From: Candidatus Krumholzibacteriia bacterium | Lineage (GTDB): Bacteria > Krumholzibacteriota > Krumholzibacteriia > JAJRXK01 | NCBI GenBank assembly: GCA_035268685.1 | Contig: DATFKK010000094.1 | Location: forward strand, 1-38,415 | DNA length: 38,415 nt | Reading direction: 5' to 3' | Part shown: positions 9,575 to 18,832 of the stretch, piece by piece | Layout of the letters: each line of letters starts with the position of its first letter | How positions within the stretch are numbered: the stretch's first letter is position 1 | The notes under the pieces: model-generated | What the model was told of the DNA's origin: nothing | The model's input: only the letters and a program-made list of their open reading frames with translations | Databases searched by the model: none | Position numbers and translations under genes: made by a program

Positions 9575-9613
9575 ATCCCCTTCCGGCCGGTGCGCGCGGC
9601 TCTGGACGCCCGT

Positions 9614-9636
9614 CCGGGGCCGTTCGTGTCCCCCGG
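9614..9636 (+). other. Hairpin in the dnaK-dnaJ gap
   Basis: CCGGGG (9614-9619) pairs with CCCCGG (9631-9636) around an 11-nt loop in the 149-nt gap between dnaK and dnaJ. There is no T-tract. It may tune dnaJ output relative to dnaK by processing or attenuation. I saw no convincing promoter in this gap. Confidence 0.3.
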
Positions 9637-9723
9637 CACCGGAAACCACGGTTGCGCTTGCACCGACCGGCCTTTTCTTGGACGTTCCGGCGAGCCCGCG
9701 GACCCACCTCGGAAAGCCCGTGC

Positions 9724-10878
9724 ATGAGCAAGCGAGACTACTACGAGATCCTCGGTGTCGACCGAGATGCCGACGAGTCCGCCATCAAGAAGGCGTACCG
9801 CAAGCTCGCCGTGCAGTACCACCCGGACAAGAATCCCGGCGACCAGACCGCCGAGGAACGGTTCCGGGAGGCGACCGAGGCCTACGAGGTGCTGCGCGAT
9901 CCCGAGAAGCGGCAGCGCTACGACCAGTTCGGTCACGCCGGCGTCGGCGCCGGTGCCGACCAGGGCTTCGGTGGCGCAGGTGGATTCGGGGGCGCGGCCG
10001 GCTACGACTTCGACCTGTCCGACGCCCTCCGGGCGTTCATGCGCGACTTCGGCGGCGGAGCCTTCGGCGACATCTTCGGCGAGGCTGCGGCCGGCGGGGG
10101 GCGCCGGCGCGCCGGGCGCGGACGCGATCTGCAGATCAAGGTGAAGCTGACGCTCGAGGACGTGGCCAACGGCGCCGAGAAGACCATCAAACTGCGCAAG
10201 CAGGTGGCCTGTTCCACCTGCCAGGGCACCGGTTCGCGGGGCGGCACCGAGCCACAGAGCTGTCCGCAGTGCCAGGGCCAGGGTCAGGTCCGTCGGGTGC
10301 AGCGCACTCTGCTCGGCCAGTTCATGAACGTGGTGGTCTGCCCGCAGTGTCACGGCGAGGGCACGGTGGTGACCGATCCCTGCGGCGACTGCAACGGCAC
10401 CGGCCACGTCCGCGGTGAGTCCACGGTCACGGTGAACATTCCCGCCGGTGTGAGCACCGGGAACTACCTGACACTCAAGGGCGAGGGCGACATCGGCGAA
10501 CGCGGTGCGCCTCCCGGCGACGTTCTGGTGGTGATCGAGGAGGTCGAACACGACCGTTTCGAGCGCCACGGTGACGACGTGCTGATCAACGTCCCGGTGT
10601 CGACCGTCGACCTCGCGCTCGGCACGAAGGTGCAGATCCCCACCGTGGACGGTCGCGTGGCGCTGAAGATCCCTGCGGGGACGCAGTCACACAAGGTGTT
10701 CCGCATGCGGGGCAAGGGGATCCCGCACCTGCACGGTAGCGGCCGCGGCGACCAGCTCGTGCGGATCATCGGGTGGACGCCGCAGTCGTTGGGGCGCAGC
10801 GAGAAGAAGGCTCTCGAGGAGATGCGCGACGCCCTGTCGAAGGGTGTTCCCGAGCCGGGACGCCGCGTGTACGACTAG
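9724..10878 (+). CDS. dnaJ: Chaperone protein DnaJ (Hsp40)
   Basis: Co-chaperone that stimulates DnaK ATPase and delivers substrates. Length is 384 aa. J domain at residues 4-70 with the catalytic HPD at 33-35, a Gly/Phe-rich region (about 75-120), and four zinc-binding CxxCxGxG repeats from about Cys163 to 227 (CSTCQGTG, CPQCQGQG, CPQCHGEG, CGDCNGTG). The C-terminal substrate-binding and dimerisation domains follow. ATG 9724 is the conserved start; its ribosome-binding site is weak (GGAAAG at about 9711). The stop overlaps the ribosome-binding site of rsmE. Confidence 0.97.
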   Translation: MSKRDYYEILGVDRDADESAIKKAYRKLAVQYHPDKNPGDQTAEERFREATEAYEVLRDPEKRQRYDQFGHAGVGAGADQGFGGAGGFGGAAGYDFDLSDALRAFMRDFGGGAFGDIFGEAAAGGGRRRAGRGRDLQIKVKLTLEDVANGAEKTIKLRKQVACSTCQGTGSRGGTEPQSCPQCQGQGQVRRVQRTLLGQFMNVVVCPQCHGEGTVVTDPCGDCNGTGHVRGESTVTVNIPAGVSTGNYLTLKGEGDIGERGAPPGDVLVVIEEVEHDRFERHGDDVLINVPVSTVDLALGTKVQIPTVDGRVALKIPAGTQSHKVFRMRGKGIPHLHGSGRGDQLVRIIGWTPQSLGRSEKKALEEMRDALSKGVPEPGRRVYD

Positions 10879-10887
10879 GAGCAGGCC

Positions 10888-11625
10888 GTGCAGCTGCAAT
10901 TCGTCGAGCCCCGTCAGATCCACGGCTCGTCGATCCTGCTCGAGGGTCCCGAGGCGCGGCACGTGGTCAAGGTCCTGCGCCACCGTGTGGGTGATGCGAT
11001 CGTGTGCACCGACGGCACCGGACGCTTCCTGCACGCCGAGATCGACCGCGTCGAGGGCAGACAGCTGGTGCACGCGAAGATCCTGCGGACCGAGGTCGAC
11101 CCCCGCGAGGACGGTGCGCCCTGGTCGACGGTGGGTCTCGCCCTGCTCAAGGGCGACCACTTCGAGGTGGCGCTGGAGAAGATGGTCGAGCTGGGGGTGC
11201 ACCGCGTGGTGCCCCTGATCGCGGCCCACAACGTCGTGAAGTGGAAGCCCGGCGGCGCCGAGCGTAAGATCGAGCGTTGGCAGCGCATCGCCGACAGCGC
11301 CACCAAGCAGTCGGGCCGGTCGTGGCGGGTCGAGGTGACCGCGCCGCGGACCCTGGCCGACGCGGTCGAGGATCATGGTACGGGCGCGACGGTCATCGTC
11401 GCCGACGAGGTCGAAGAAGAGACTCGCGTCGCCGGGCTCGGGCTCGGGGACCGCGCGCCGCACCTGGCGCTGGTCGGTCCCGAGGGCGGGTTCGGCGACG
11501 AAGAGAAGGCCTGGCTACGCGAACGCGGGGCCCGCGCGATCACGCTCGGACCGTTCCGCTTGCGGGCCGAGACCGCGGCCATCGTCCTGGCCGCGGCCCT
11601 GAACGAAGGAAGAGGTCATGAGTGA
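10888..11625 (+). CDS. rsmE: 16S rRNA m3U1498 methyltransferase RsmE
   Basis: SPOUT-class methyltransferase that modifies U1498 of 16S rRNA using SAM. Length is 245 aa. An N-terminal PUA-like domain contains the family opening HVVKVLRHRVGD. The C-terminal knotted SPOUT domain carries GPEGGFGDEE and the diagnostic LGPFRLRAETAAIVL motif. GTG 10888 follows AGGAG at 10877-10881, which overlaps the dnaJ stop. rsmE also follows dnaJ in Bacillus, there separated by prmA; prmA is absent here. Confidence 0.95.
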   Translation: MQLQFVEPRQIHGSSILLEGPEARHVVKVLRHRVGDAIVCTDGTGRFLHAEIDRVEGRQLVHAKILRTEVDPREDGAPWSTVGLALLKGDHFEVALEKMVELGVHRVVPLIAAHNVVKWKPGGAERKIERWQRIADSATKQSGRSWRVEVTAPRTLADAVEDHGTGATVIVADEVEEETRVAGLGLGDRAPHLALVGPEGGFGDEEKAWLRERGARAITLGPFRLRAETAAIVLAAALNEGRGHE

Positions 11626-12070
11626 TTCGCTGTTCGAGCGTCTGCAGTCCGACATGAAGGCCGCCATGAAGGCGCGCGACAAGGACAGGCTGGGGGTCCT
11701 GCGCATGTTGATCTCGAAGGTGAAGTCGACGGCGATCGACGATCCGCAGGCCACCGAGGACGCCGGCGTCACGCGCGTGCTCATGACCTACGCCAAACAA
11801 CGCGAGGAAGGACTGGAGGAAGCGCGCAAGGCGGGCCGCGACGAGCTGGCGGCGGCCGAGGAGTTCGAGTTGTCGGTCGTGCGCTCCTACCTGCCCGAAC
11901 CGCTGAGCGACGAGGAACTCGAGTCGCTGGTCGAGGCCGTGATCGCGGACGAAGGGGCGTCGTCGATGAAGGACATGGGCCGCGTGATGAAGTCCGCGAT
12001 CGCCCGGGCCGACGGCCGGGCCGATGGAGGCCGCGTGAGCGCGACCGTGAAGAAGAAGCTGGCGGGATGA
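11618..12070 (+). CDS. yqeY: GatB/YqeY domain protein
   Basis: Small 150-aa protein of the YqeY family, related to the tail domain of GatB and thought to bind tRNA or RNA; its cellular role is not established. The full family architecture is present: an N-terminal helical bundle (QSDMKAAMKARDKDRLGVLRMLISKVK), the EGLEEARKAGRDELAAAEEFEL helix pair, the YLPEPLSDEEL hinge and a C-terminal domain ending VSATVKKKLAG. ATG 11618 overlaps the last 8 nt of rsmE, and its stop shares ATGA with cvpA. The GAAGAGG region just upstream provides a ribosome-binding site. Confidence 0.92.
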   Translation: MSDSLFERLQSDMKAAMKARDKDRLGVLRMLISKVKSTAIDDPQATEDAGVTRVLMTYAKQREEGLEEARKAGRDELAAAEEFELSVVRSYLPEPLSDEELESLVEAVIADEGASSMKDMGRVMKSAIARADGRADGGRVSATVKKKLAG

Positions 12071-12678
12071 CGGTCGTCTACGTCGCCATGGCCGTCGTGG
12101 TCACGTGGTTCGTGATCGAAGGCGTGCGGCAGGGCGTGGTGCGTCGTCTGGTCGAGGTGCTCGGCCTGCTGGTGGTGTTCCTCTTCGCCTCGCGGCTGGC
12201 CGGTGACCTCGAGCCGATCTTCCACGACCAGTGGGGCATGCCCGCACGAGTGGCCTTCTTCGGGTCGTGGGTGGTGGTCATCGTCGGGGGACTGGTCGCC
12301 GTGCGTCTGCTGGCGCAGCTGTCGCAGAAGATCGTGCGGCTCACGATCACCGGCTGGCTCGATCGCGCGGGGGGCGCCGTGCTGGGCGCCGTGTTCGGAC
12401 TGGTCATCGCCAGTTGTGCGCTGATCCTGTTGCTGGCGCTGCCGGTCGACGAGGACCTGAAGCAGGTCCTGCGCGACGACGAGATCTCCGCGGCCGTACT
12501 CCACCTCGCCCCCGCCGTCTACGATGCCGCGAGTTCCGCGTGGGGCGGCAGCGAGGGATTCTTCGAGATGATCCGCGAGCACGTCGAGCCGGTCGCGCGC
12601 GACGCGGCCGAGCAGATCCGGGCCACGGTCGACGACACCGTGCAACGACTCGAAGGCGACGATGGATCCCAACCCTGA
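12067..12678 (+). CDS. CvpA-family integral membrane protein
   Basis: 203-aa inner-membrane protein resembling the CvpA/colicin V production family. Several hydrophobic helices are seen in the first 130 residues, including one starting at residue 2, one near 30-40 (VLGLLVVFLFASRLAG), one near 70-85 (VVVIVGGLVAVRLLAQ) and one at about 105-125 containing GAVLGAVFGLVIASCALILL, where the LGxxFGLxxG-type pattern is typical of CvpA. The C-terminal 70 residues are amphipathic and probably cytoplasmic. It overlaps yqeY by 4 nt and mutS2 by 17 nt; cvpA next to mutS2 is common in bacteria. Function is unclear. Confidence 0.82.
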   Translation: MTVVYVAMAVVVTWFVIEGVRQGVVRRLVEVLGLLVVFLFASRLAGDLEPIFHDQWGMPARVAFFGSWVVVIVGGLVAVRLLAQLSQKIVRLTITGWLDRAGGAVLGAVFGLVIASCALILLLALPVDEDLKQVLRDDEISAAVLHLAPAVYDAASSAWGGSEGFFEMIREHVEPVARDAAEQIRATVDDTVQRLEGDDGSQP

Positions 12679-15094
12679 TCGATCGTTGACGCGCCACGAC
12701 GAGGGTCGCCGGGCGGCACGGATCCTCGGTTGGGACCAACTGCTCGCGTCGGTGGCCGAACACGCGGCGCTGGGGCGGGCCGCCGACCGGATCCGCGCCA
12801 GCGAGCCCGTCGACGACGTCGAGGCCCTCCGCGAGCGCTTCCGCTGGATCGAAGAGATCCTCCGTCACCTCGACCGCGGTGACGACGTCCCCCTGGCGCC
12901 GTGCGAGGACCTGGTCGCGATCCTGGGCGACGAGCGCACCGAAACGGGGCCGCTGGGAGGCGAAGAGCTGGCCGCGGTGGCCGGTACGGCCCGCGCCCTG
13001 AGCGACCTGCTGCACGGCGTGCGGACCTTCGGCGATCGGTTGACCTTCACCGCGCGGTCCCTGCGTGGGGCGGAGGACCCGGCGCCGCTGGCCGACCGGC
13101 TCGAGGCCGCACTCGATCCCGACGGTCGCCTGCGCGACGCCGCCAGCCCCCGGCTCGGCCCGCTGCGGCGCACCGCCGAGGCCGCCGAGGCCCGCGTCCG
13201 CGACGTGGCACGCAACTCCATGCAGGAGGCCGCCGCCGGCGGGCACACCATGTCCGGCGAACTCGTCATGCGCGGGGCGCGCCCGTGCATCCCCGTGCGC
13301 GCCGGCGCGCGCCGCCGGGTGCCCGGAATCGTCCACGACCGCAGCGGCACGGGTGGCACCCTGTTCGTCGAGCCGATGGCCGTGGTCGAGGCGGGCAACG
13401 AGCTCGCCGAGTGCCGGATCGCCGTCGAGGACGAGGAGCGTCGGATCCTGATCGAGCTCAACCGCACCGTGGCCGATCACGTGCCGGACCTGCTCGATCT
13501 CTTCGAACGCGCGGTCGTGATCGACACCGTGCGTGCCCGCGCCCGGTGGGGGCACGAGCGGCACGCGGAGATCCCGCGTCTGGAGCGCTCGCCGGGGGCT
13601 CCGGTCCGGATCGAGGGGTTCCGCCATCCACTGCTGCAGCGGAGTCTGGCGCGTGCCGGGCGGGCCGACGAACTCGTCCCGCTCGACCTGCGTCTGGACG
13701 ATGCCCGCCTGATCCTGGTGAGCGGCCCGAATGCCGGTGGCAAGACGGTCACCCTGAAGTCGGTGGGGCTGGCGGCGTTCATGGCGCAGGCGGCGATCCC
13801 GTTGCCCTGCGCTCACCCGCCGCGTCTGCCCGTCTTCGACCACGTCCTCGTGGACACGGGCGACGAGCAGTCGATCGAGGACGCCCTCAGCAGCTTCAGC
13901 GCCCATCTCACGCACCTGCGCGCGATCCTCGGCACCGCGACCGAACGCTCGCTGGTCCTGCTCGACGAGATCGGAGGGGGGACCGATCCCGAGGAGGGCG
14001 TGGCGCTCGCGCGTGCGATCCTCGAAGACCTGGTCCGCGGAGGCGGGCGCGCCTTCGTGACCACGCACTACGGACAGCTCAAGGCGCTGGTCGAGGAGGA
14101 TCCCGGCTTCCGGCACGCGAGCATGGCCTTCGACCAGGAACGGCTGCGACCGCTCTTCGAACTCCGGCTCGACGTACCCGGAGCCAGTCACGCGCTCGAG
14201 ATCGCCGAGCGCATGACCCTGCCCGACGACGTGCTGGCCCGCGCCCGCGCCCTGCTCGGCGAAGACCGCGTCCGCCTCGACGAACTGCTGCGTTCCATGG
14301 AGGCCGCGCGCGCCGAGGCCGAGTCCCGGCGTGTCGAACTCACCGAACAGCTCGATCGCAGCCGGCTGAGCCAACAGCACTACGACCGCCTCGCACGCGA
14401 ACTCAAGCAGAGCCGTCGCGACCGACTGGACCAGGCCGAGCGCGAGGCCGAGGGAATCGTGCGCAACGCACGGCGTCGGGTCGAGAGGCTGCTCCAGGAG
14501 ATCCGTGAAGCCGGGGGCTCGGAGGAATCGGTCGAGGCCGCGCGCACCGCGCGCGACGAGATCGAACAGCGGTCCGAGCAACTCCGGGAGCGACAGCGCA
14601 AGCGGCAGCGTGCGACCTCCTTGCCCCGGCGTGCGCCGCGGGTCGAGGTGGGGGCCGTGGTCCGCCACACCGATCTGGGTTCGGTGGGGAGGATCGTCGA
14701 GGTCCGCGGTGACCGCGTGCGGCTCGAGATCGGCGGCGCCCGCGTCGTGGCCCGGGTCGATCAACTGGCCGCACCCGACGACGAGGAAGCCCGCGTGGAG
14801 AGCGCGCCCCGCGAAGGCACGATCCGCACCCAGCTGTCCGATGCGTCGCCGTTGGCCGCCACCCGGGTCGACGTACGCGGCTACGACGTCGAGGACGCAT
14901 GGCGTCTGGTCGACCGCGCCGTCGATCGCTGTCTGGTGACGGGCATGCGCGAACTCGAGGTCGTGCACGGCAAGGGAACCGGTCGGCTCCGCGCGGTGAT
15001 CGGCGAACGGCTGCGCGACGACCCGCGCGTGCGCCGCTCCCGGCTCGGCGGTGGGGGACGCCACGACGACGGTGTGACCGTCGTCGAACTGTGA
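12662..15094 (+). CDS. mutS2: MutS2 (ribosome rescue / DNA-binding ATPase with Smr domain)
   Basis: MutS-family ATPase lacking the mismatch-recognition domain. In other bacteria MutS2 has been linked to suppression of recombination and to splitting collided ribosomes. Length is 810 aa. Helical core at the N-terminus, Walker A GPNAGGKT at residues 355-362, Walker B LVLLDEIGGGTD at about 430-440, and a coiled-coil/KOW-like region. A C-terminal Smr nuclease-type domain holds VDVRG at about 735 and HGKGTG at about 760. ATG 12662 overlaps cvpA; GAAGG lies about 7 nt upstream. Confidence 0.95.
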   Translation: MDPNPDRSLTRHDEGRRAARILGWDQLLASVAEHAALGRAADRIRASEPVDDVEALRERFRWIEEILRHLDRGDDVPLAPCEDLVAILGDERTETGPLGGEELAAVAGTARALSDLLHGVRTFGDRLTFTARSLRGAEDPAPLADRLEAALDPDGRLRDAASPRLGPLRRTAEAAEARVRDVARNSMQEAAAGGHTMSGELVMRGARPCIPVRAGARRRVPGIVHDRSGTGGTLFVEPMAVVEAGNELAECRIAVEDEERRILIELNRTVADHVPDLLDLFERAVVIDTVRARARWGHERHAEIPRLERSPGAPVRIEGFRHPLLQRSLARAGRADELVPLDLRLDDARLILVSGPNAGGKTVTLKSVGLAAFMAQAAIPLPCAHPPRLPVFDHVLVDTGDEQSIEDALSSFSAHLTHLRAILGTATERSLVLLDEIGGGTDPEEGVALARAILEDLVRGGGRAFVTTHYGQLKALVEEDPGFRHASMAFDQERLRPLFELRLDVPGASHALEIAERMTLPDDVLARARALLGEDRVRLDELLRSMEAARAEAESRRVELTEQLDRSRLSQQHYDRLARELKQSRRDRLDQAEREAEGIVRNARRRVERLLQEIREAGGSEESVEAARTARDEIEQRSEQLRERQRKRQRATSLPRRAPRVEVGAVVRHTDLGSVGRIVEVRGDRVRLEIGGARVVARVDQLAAPDDEEARVESAPREGTIRTQLSDASPLAATRVDVRGYDVEDAWRLVDRAVDRCLVTGMRELEVVHGKGTGRLRAVIGERLRDDPRVRRSRLGGGGRHDDGVTVVEL

Positions 15095-15204
15095 GCGGGG
15101 CGACGAAGATTCGTGCCTGGCGAGCGCCGTGGGCCCGCCTACCATGAGAACGTCTCCCGCCCAGCCCGCTCTCGCCCGGCGTGCTCCTTCGGACCGAGGT
15201 GCCG

Positions 15205-16983
15205 ATGCGCGGCCGCATTCCCGACGACGTCATCGACAAGATCCGCGAGGACACTGCGATCGAGCAGGTCGTCGGCCATTTCCTCACGCTCACGCGCAAG
15301 GGCGGTTCGTACTGGGCGCGGTGTCCCTTCCACAACGAGAAGACCCCGAGCTTCCACGTGAACACCGACCGGCAGATCTTCTACTGTTTCGGGTGTCAGC
15401 GCGGCGGAAACGTCTTCCGCTTCCTCATGGACAAGGAAGGGATGTCGTTCCCCGAGGCGGTGGAGTGGTGCGCCGACCGGTTGGGAATCGACCTGCAGCG
15501 GTCGGTGACCGACCGCGAGGACGCGGGTCCGGATCCGCGCGAGGGCGCCCTGAAGGCCAACGCCTGGGCCGAGCAGTGGTTCGCCGAACAGCTCCGCGGG
15601 CCGGAGGGTCAGAAGGCCCGCGCCTACGCCCGCGAGCGCGGTCTCGCGCCGGAGACGATCGAGTCCTTCGCCCTGGGATGGGCGCCCGCCGACGGTTCCC
15701 GTTTCCTGCGAGCCGCGAAAGAGGCGAAAGTCGACACGGAGGCCCTGTTCGGGACCTCTCTGGTCCGCCGGAGCGAGGGCCGGCCGCCGTTTGCCTATTT
15801 CCGATCGCGTCTTATATTCCCGATTCGTGGCGTAGCCCAGAAGGTCTACGGGTTCGGCGGCAGGATCCTGGGGCCCGGTGAGCCCAAATATCTGAACACG
15901 CCCGAAACCTCCGTCTTCCGGAAGCGTCAGACCCTTTACGCCTTGCCCGAGGCCCGGTCCGCCATGGTCCGCGCCCGGAAGGCTGTTCTCGTCGAAGGGT
16001 ACCTGGACGCGCTCGCACTCCATCAGGCTGGCTGGACGCAGACCGTGGCCACGTGTGGCACGGCCTTCACGGCCGAACAGGCCAGGATGTTGCAGCGATG
16101 GGTGCTCGAGGTGGTCCTGGTCTTCGACGGAGACACGGCTGGACGCAAGGCGGCGTTCAAATCGGCGGGAATCGCCATGGCTGCCGGCATCGACGCACGC
16201 ATCGTGCGGTTGCCGCAGGGTCACGATCCGGCCGACCTTCTGGCCGCGGGCAAGGGGGACGAGGTGCAGGAAGCGCTGCAGGAGGCACCGGGCCTCGTGG
16301 AGTGCATGCGGGAAGAGGTCGACGAGCGCGGTGGCGGTCGGGTGCTGCGTGAGCGTGCGCTCACACACCTGCGAGGCGTCGCGGCGGACATCGCCGATCC
16401 CGTTCGCTCCGAACTCCTGTTGGCCGAGGCTGCCGACGCCTTCGGTGTCAGTCGCCACGCCCTGCTCGCCTCGACGTCGCGTCGGAGGCACGAGCCCGCG
16501 CCCGACGCCGTTCCCGATTCCACCGACACCCCCGAGGCCGCGCCTGCCACCGAGCGGCACCTGCTCGCCCTCGCGTTGACCTCGCGTCGCGCGCGACGCC
16601 ATCTCTTCGAGCGCGGCCGTCCCGGACCCTGGCGTTCGGAGACACACGCCGCACTCGCCGAGAAACTGGCCGCCGTCGCGCCCGAGGTCGACGCCGTCAC
16701 CGCCGTGCACCAACTCGGCGTCGAGGGCACCGAACTCGAGCCCGTTCTGGCGGGTCTCTTCAGCGAGATCGAACCGGCTCCCGACAGCGGAGGTCTCGAC
16801 CCGGTCGCCGAGATCGACGCCCTTCTGGAAGCAGAGAAGCGACTGTCCCACCGCGCCCGATCCCGACAGGAGCGCGACGACATCGACGCGGCGTACCGTA
16901 GCGGTAGCGACGAGTGGAAGGATCGACTCGCTCGCAACCGGCACGGAGACGACGCATCGTCACACCCGACGGATCCCTCTTGA
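15205..16983 (+). CDS. dnaG: DNA primase DnaG
   Basis: Makes RNA primers at the replication fork. Length is 592 aa. The N-terminal CHC2 zinc finger is Cys40, His43, Cys61 and Cys64. The TOPRIM catalytic core has LVEGYLDAL at about 262-270 and [12 protein letters not shown] at about 305-316. The C-terminal helical region should contact DnaB helicase. ATG 15205 is preceded by GAGGTG (15196-15201); an in-frame GTG at 15181 is an alternative with less homology. It heads the classic dnaG-rpoD pair. The 110-nt gap before it shows no convincing promoter. Confidence 0.95.
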   Translation: MRGRIPDDVIDKIREDTAIEQVVGHFLTLTRKGGSYWARCPFHNEKTPSFHVNTDRQIFYCFGCQRGGNVFRFLMDKEGMSFPEAVEWCADRLGIDLQRSVTDREDAGPDPREGALKANAWAEQWFAEQLRGPEGQKARAYARERGLAPETIESFALGWAPADGSRFLRAAKEAKVDTEALFGTSLVRRSEGRPPFAYFRSRLIFPIRGVAQKVYGFGGRILGPGEPKYLNTPETSVFRKRQTLYALPEARSAMVRARKAVLVEGYLDALALHQAGWTQTVATCGTAFTAEQARMLQRWVLEVVLVFDGDTAGRKAAFKSAGIAMAAGIDARIVRLPQGHDPADLLAAGKGDEVQEALQEAPGLVECMREEVDERGGGRVLRERALTHLRGVAADIADPVRSELLLAEAADAFGVSRHALLASTSRRRHEPAPDAVPDSTDTPEAAPATERHLLALALTSRRARRHLFERGRPGPWRSETHAALAEKLAAVAPEVDAVTAVHQLGVEGTELEPVLAGLFSEIEPAPDSGGLDPVAEIDALLEAEKRLSHRARSRQERDDIDAAYRSGSDEWKDRLARNRHGDDASSHPTDPS

Positions 16984-17011
16984 CCCGTTCGCACGGGGGG
17001 AAACCGAGCCG

Positions 17012-18769
17012 ATGGACAAGACGCAAATCGACAGTTTGATCAAGGAGCTGCAGAAGCAGGCCAAGCGTCGCGGTGGCTACGTGCTGCACGACGAGGTCAA
17101 CGAGCTCCTCGGTGACGAATTCGAGGTCACGGACGCCGATCGGATCTACGACCGGCTCAGTGATCTGCGGATCGAGTACTTCGACGACGAGTCGACGGCG
17201 AAGCAGAAGATGGAGCTCAAGGAGCGTCGCCGTGCGAAGAAGTTGAAGGCCGAGAAGAAATCCCTGAAGAGCACCGTCAAGTACGACGATCCCGTGCGCA
17301 TGTACCTGCGCGAGATGGGAAAGGTCCCGCTGCTCGACCGCGAGGGCGAGGTCCGTCTGGCCAGGCGCATGGAAGAGGGCACGCTGCGGGTGGTCAAGGC
17401 CATCCTGCAGTCGACCCACACGCTCGACGAGCTGCGCAGCCTGGCCGACCGTCTCGGGCGTGACATGCTGGTCGTCGACGAGGTCATCCAGACCGACGCC
17501 AGTAGCTGGAACGTCAACACGACGGCGCGCAAGGAGAGTCAGCGGATCACCCGCGCCGTCGACCGGATCGAGAAGTGGCAGGCCGAGATCCGCGAGACCC
17601 GCAGGGAGCTCGAGGACGACGACCTCACCGCAGGTCGTCGCAAGACCCTCGAGAAGAAGATCGACACCCGCGAGCAGAAGATCCTCGACGAGTTCGTCGG
17701 GCTGAAGCTGAGCACCGCGCAGGTCGAGTCGATGAGCAACGCTCTGCGCACGGTCATGGGCAAGATCGAACGCACCCGCGAGCAGATCGCGCAGTGCGAG
17801 GACTTCTGCGGCCTCGACGCCACGAAGTTGGCCGAGACCATCCGCAACGCCCAGAAGCGCAAACACAAGACGGTGAAGATCCCCGACAAGGGAAGCATGG
17901 ACGTCCAGGACCTCGTGGACATCCAGAACAAGATCCGCTCGCTGCGTTCGAAGATCAGCAAGATCGAGGACGAGATCGGGATCGACTCCGCGAAGTTGCA
18001 CGAGCTCGTGCTCGAGATCGACGCCGGCGAGCGTCAACTCCAGCAGGCCGTGAAGCAGATGATCGAGGCCAACGTCCGCCTCGTGATCAGCATCGCCAAG
18101 CGCTACACCAACCGGGGCCTGGAATTCCTCGATCTCATCCAGGAGGGGAACAGCGGTCTGATGCGCGCCGTCGAGAAGTTCGACTACCGCAAGGGCTACA
18201 AGTTCTCCACCTACGCGACGTGGTGGATCCGCCAGGCCATCACGCGGGCGATCGCCGACCAGGCGCGCACCATCCGCGTGCCGGTGCACATGATCGAGGC
18301 CATCAACAAGGTGAACCGGGTGAGCCGTCAGCTGCTCCAGGAACTCGGTCGCGATCCCACGGCCGAGGAGATGGCCAAGCTGCTCGACATGCCCACCGAC
18401 AAGGTGAAGCAGGTCATGAAGGCCAGCCTGGAACCGGTGTCGCTCGACCGCCCGATCGGCGAGGACGAGGACAGCAATCTGGGTGACTTCATCGAGGACA
18501 CCGCGGCCCCGAGCCCGGCCAAGCAGGCCGCGCACGCCATGCTCGAGGATCGTATGAGCCGGGTGCTCAGCACCCTGACCCGGCGCGAGGAGAAGGTCAT
18601 CCGCCTGCGCTTCGGGCTGGGTGACGGCACGCCGCGCACGCTCGAAGAAGTGGGCACGATCTTCAAGGTCACCCGCGAGCGCGTGCGCCAGATCGAGGCC
18701 AAGGCCCTGCGCAAACTGCGGCACCCGAGCCGTAGCCGGAAGCTCAAGGGTTACACCGAGATCATCTGA
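17012..18769 (+). CDS. rpoD: RNA polymerase primary sigma factor RpoD (sigma-70/SigA)
   Basis: Housekeeping sigma factor. Length is 585 aa. Region 1.1 at residues 1-80, region 1.2 around [16 protein letters not shown], then a long helical non-conserved region of about 220 residues before region 2. Region 2 (about 350-420) includes [18 protein letters not shown] and the -10 recognition helix [17 protein letters not shown]. Region 3 starts IRVPVHMIE, and region 4.2 has the -35-binding helix-turn-helix [22 protein letters not shown]. The box usually read EGNIGLM is EGNSGLM here. ATG 17012 follows a GGGGGGAAA stretch. The gene ends 30 nt before the terminator hairpin. Confidence 0.97.
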   Translation: MDKTQIDSLIKELQKQAKRRGGYVLHDEVNELLGDEFEVTDADRIYDRLSDLRIEYFDDESTAKQKMELKERRRAKKLKAEKKSLKSTVKYDDPVRMYLREMGKVPLLDREGEVRLARRMEEGTLRVVKAILQSTHTLDELRSLADRLGRDMLVVDEVIQTDASSWNVNTTARKESQRITRAVDRIEKWQAEIRETRRELEDDDLTAGRRKTLEKKIDTREQKILDEFVGLKLSTAQVESMSNALRTVMGKIERTREQIAQCEDFCGLDATKLAETIRNAQKRKHKTVKIPDKGSMDVQDLVDIQNKIRSLRSKISKIEDEIGIDSAKLHELVLEIDAGERQLQQAVKQMIEANVRLVISIAKRYTNRGLEFLDLIQEGNSGLMRAVEKFDYRKGYKFSTYATWWIRQAITRAIADQARTIRVPVHMIEAINKVNRVSRQLLQELGRDPTAEEMAKLLDMPTDKVKQVMKASLEPVSLDRPIGEDEDSNLGDFIEDTAAPSPAKQAAHAMLEDRMSRVLSTLTRREEKVIRLRFGLGDGTPRTLEEVGTIFKVTRERVRQIEAKALRKLRHPSRSRKLKGYTEII

Positions 18770-18798
18770 GCGCGGTCCGAAGGCTCCGGATCACGACG

Positions 18799-18827
18799 AG
18801 GCGGCTCCACCGGTGGTGGGGCCGCTT
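18799..18827. terminator. Hairpin terminator between convergent rpoD and spp
   Basis: AGGCGGCTCCACC (18799-18811) pairs with GGTGGGGCCGCTT (18815-18827), 13 bp with two G-T wobbles and a 3-nt loop. It sits in the 63-nt gap between convergent genes and so can act in both directions. There is no long T-tract, only TTCGCGTT on the + side. Confidence 0.7.
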
Positions 18828-18832
18828 CGCGT

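Noticed and set aside
12404-15145. 913-codon open frame antisense to mutS2
   Set aside because: Its translation has no recognisable motifs and is rich in Arg, His, Gly and Asp as expected from the complement of GC-rich coding DNA; MutS2 on the + strand has all family motifs.
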